Assembly: GCF_900095795.1 (NCBI RefSeq)
Contig: NZ_LT608328.1
Span: forward strand, 2,597,001-2,661,000
Length of the DNA: 64,000 nt
Origin: Petrimonas mucosa
GTDB taxonomy: Bacteria; Bacteroidota; Bacteroidia; Bacteroidales; Dysgonomonadaceae
Direction of reading: 5' to 3'
Shown: positions 63,035 to 64,000 of the stretch, one piece after another
How positions within the stretch are numbered: position 1 is the stretch's first letter
How the letters are laid out: the number at the start of each line of letters is the position of its first letter
Position numbers and translations under genes: made by a program
The notes under the pieces: generated by a model
What the model saw: the letters and a program-made list of their open reading frames with translations, nothing else
Told to the model about the DNA's origin: nothing
The model's database searches: none

Positions 63035-64000
63035 GTGAAAAAAGAGGAATTATACGACATTCAGGACTATCCGGAGGATGAAGATGATCTTGCGGGGGAT
63101 TCCGTAGAGGGTACAAGATATGAACATTTCCGGTTCGTTGCCGACAAGGGACAGAGCCTGTTGCGGATCGATAAGTTCCTGGCCGACCGCATTGAAGGGA
63201 TTTCAAGAAACCGGATCCAACAGGCCGCCGAAGCCCAATGTATCCTGGTAAACGGCGTTGCCGTAAAATCCAACTACCGAGTCAAACCACTGGATGTAGT
63301 TACCATTGTAATGGATCGCCCGCGAAGGGAGCTGGTCATTCTCCCTGAAGAGATCCCGTTAGATATTGTATACGAAGATGAAGACCTGATGGTGATCAAC
63401 AAGCCACCCGGCATGGTGGTGCATCCCGGACATGGCAATTATACAGGTACACTGGTCAACGCGATCGCATACCATCTGAAATATGAGCACGGTATGGAGA
63501 TGACCGATCCCCGTCTGGGACTGGTACACCGTATCGACAAGGACACCTCAGGACTGCTTCTGGTTGCCAAAACACCCGAGGCCAAGACAGATCTCTCCGC
63601 ACAGTTTTTCCACAAGACAACCAAGAGAAGGTATATCGCACTGGTGTGGGGAAATGTTGCAAATGAAGAGGGGACCGTTACCGGCAATATCGGCCGCGAC
63701 CCTAAAGACAGGATGCTGATGCGCGTTTTCCCGGACGGGGAACAGGGAAAACCTGCAGTTACGCACTACAAGGTATTGGAAAGGTTCGGTTACGTAACGC
63801 TTGTACAGTGCGAACTGGAGACAGGCCGCACCCACCAGATACGTATACACATGAAACAGATCGGACACACGCTCTTTAACGATGAACGCTATGGAGGTAA
63901 CGAGGTGTTGCGCGGCACACATTTTGCCAAATACAAACAGTTTGTCTATAACTGTTTCGCACTCTGTCCGAGGCAGTGCCTGCATGCACAGACACTTGGT
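63035..64000 (+). CDS. rluD: RluD-family 23S rRNA pseudouridine synthase, 3' end outside the window
   Basis: Starts at GTG (63035); no in-frame ATG lies nearby upstream, and the ATG at 63024 is out of frame. An acidic N-terminus, then an S4 RNA-binding domain (LLRIDKFLADRIEGISRN), the catalytic block LVHRIDKDTSGLLLVAKT with the Asp, and LETGRTHQIRIHMKQIGH. At 322 codons the C-terminus is nearly complete when the window ends. It converts uridines in helix 69 of 23S rRNA in the model family. Confidence 0.93.
   Translation, partial: MKKEELYDIQDYPEDEDDLAGDSVEGTRYEHFRFVADKGQSLLRIDKFLADRIEGISRNRIQQAAEAQCILVNGVAVKSNYRVKPLDVVTIVMDRPRRELVILPEEIPLDIVYEDEDLMVINKPPGMVVHPGHGNYTGTLVNAIAYHLKYEHGMEMTDPRLGLVHRIDKDTSGLLLVAKTPEAKTDLSAQFFHKTTKRRYIALVWGNVANEEGTVTGNIGRDPKDRMLMRVFPDGEQGKPAVTHYKVLERFGYVTLVQCELETGRTHQIRIHMKQIGHTLFNDERYGGNEVLRGTHFAKYKQFVYNCFALCPRQCLHAQTLG

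Overview
The window looks like a chromosome segment from a Bacteroidota member of the order Bacteroidales. The tmRNA encodes the tag GNNNYALAA. Several genes sit behind a -7 box of the form TAnnTTTG, some with a TTG-type -33 box 19-20 bases upstream. There is a fimbrillin-type lipoprotein, a hybrid sensor of the HTCS type, and Bacteroidota-type L34, S20 and Ffh. The conserved half resembles Dysgonomonadaceae (Proteiniphilum/Petrimonas-like), but that family-level placement is only an inference.

Bases 1 to about 30,700 are accessory DNA. In order they hold: an IS4-family end, an IS1380 transposase, a small lipoprotein and a UmuDC-type SOS pair; an IS66 element (4478-7090) flanked by two truncated genes, one an AbiEii-type toxin; a group of small genes (metallophosphoesterase, WYL regulator, PD-(D/E)XK protein and several unknowns); and then a dense stack of nested insertion sequences to 30,699. 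That stack lies on the remains of one restriction-modification locus. A type ISP (LlaGI-like) enzyme of about 1,629 residues can be rebuilt exactly from three pieces (26443-23869, 22267-19980, 17088-17062) by removing an IS110/IS1111-type element with a CT core and an ISL3 element with a perfect 8-bp target duplication. A DUF4365-like gene 42 bp downstream is cut by a second IS66 element. Inside these sit two IS4 copies and two of the three IS982 copies, all with matching target duplications, so the order of several insertions can be read. The IS110-type element carries a strongly folding noncoding end that is a candidate bridge/seek RNA.

Bases 30,700-64,000 are mostly conserved chromosome: an ASCH-like protein, tmRNA, an NfnAB-type flavin/iron-sulfur pair, a TolC/RND/adaptor efflux operon whose adaptor is frameshifted, a fimbrillin-like lipoprotein, ffh-folD, a hybrid two-component regulator followed (after a third IS982) by a surface lipoprotein, tsaB, an RRM protein, an M3 peptidase, and a minus-strand run sufE / M28 peptidase / K+:H+ antiporter / S66 peptidase / gyrB. 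The right end has a Dabb protein, a 37-residue membrane peptide, a group II intron inserted behind the rpsT terminator, tRNA-Glu-rpsT, rpmH, a PASTA protein and the start of an RluD-type pseudouridine synthase.

No CRISPR array, rRNA or phage module is visible. Calls were made by eye from protein motifs, inverted repeats and target duplications; no database search was run.
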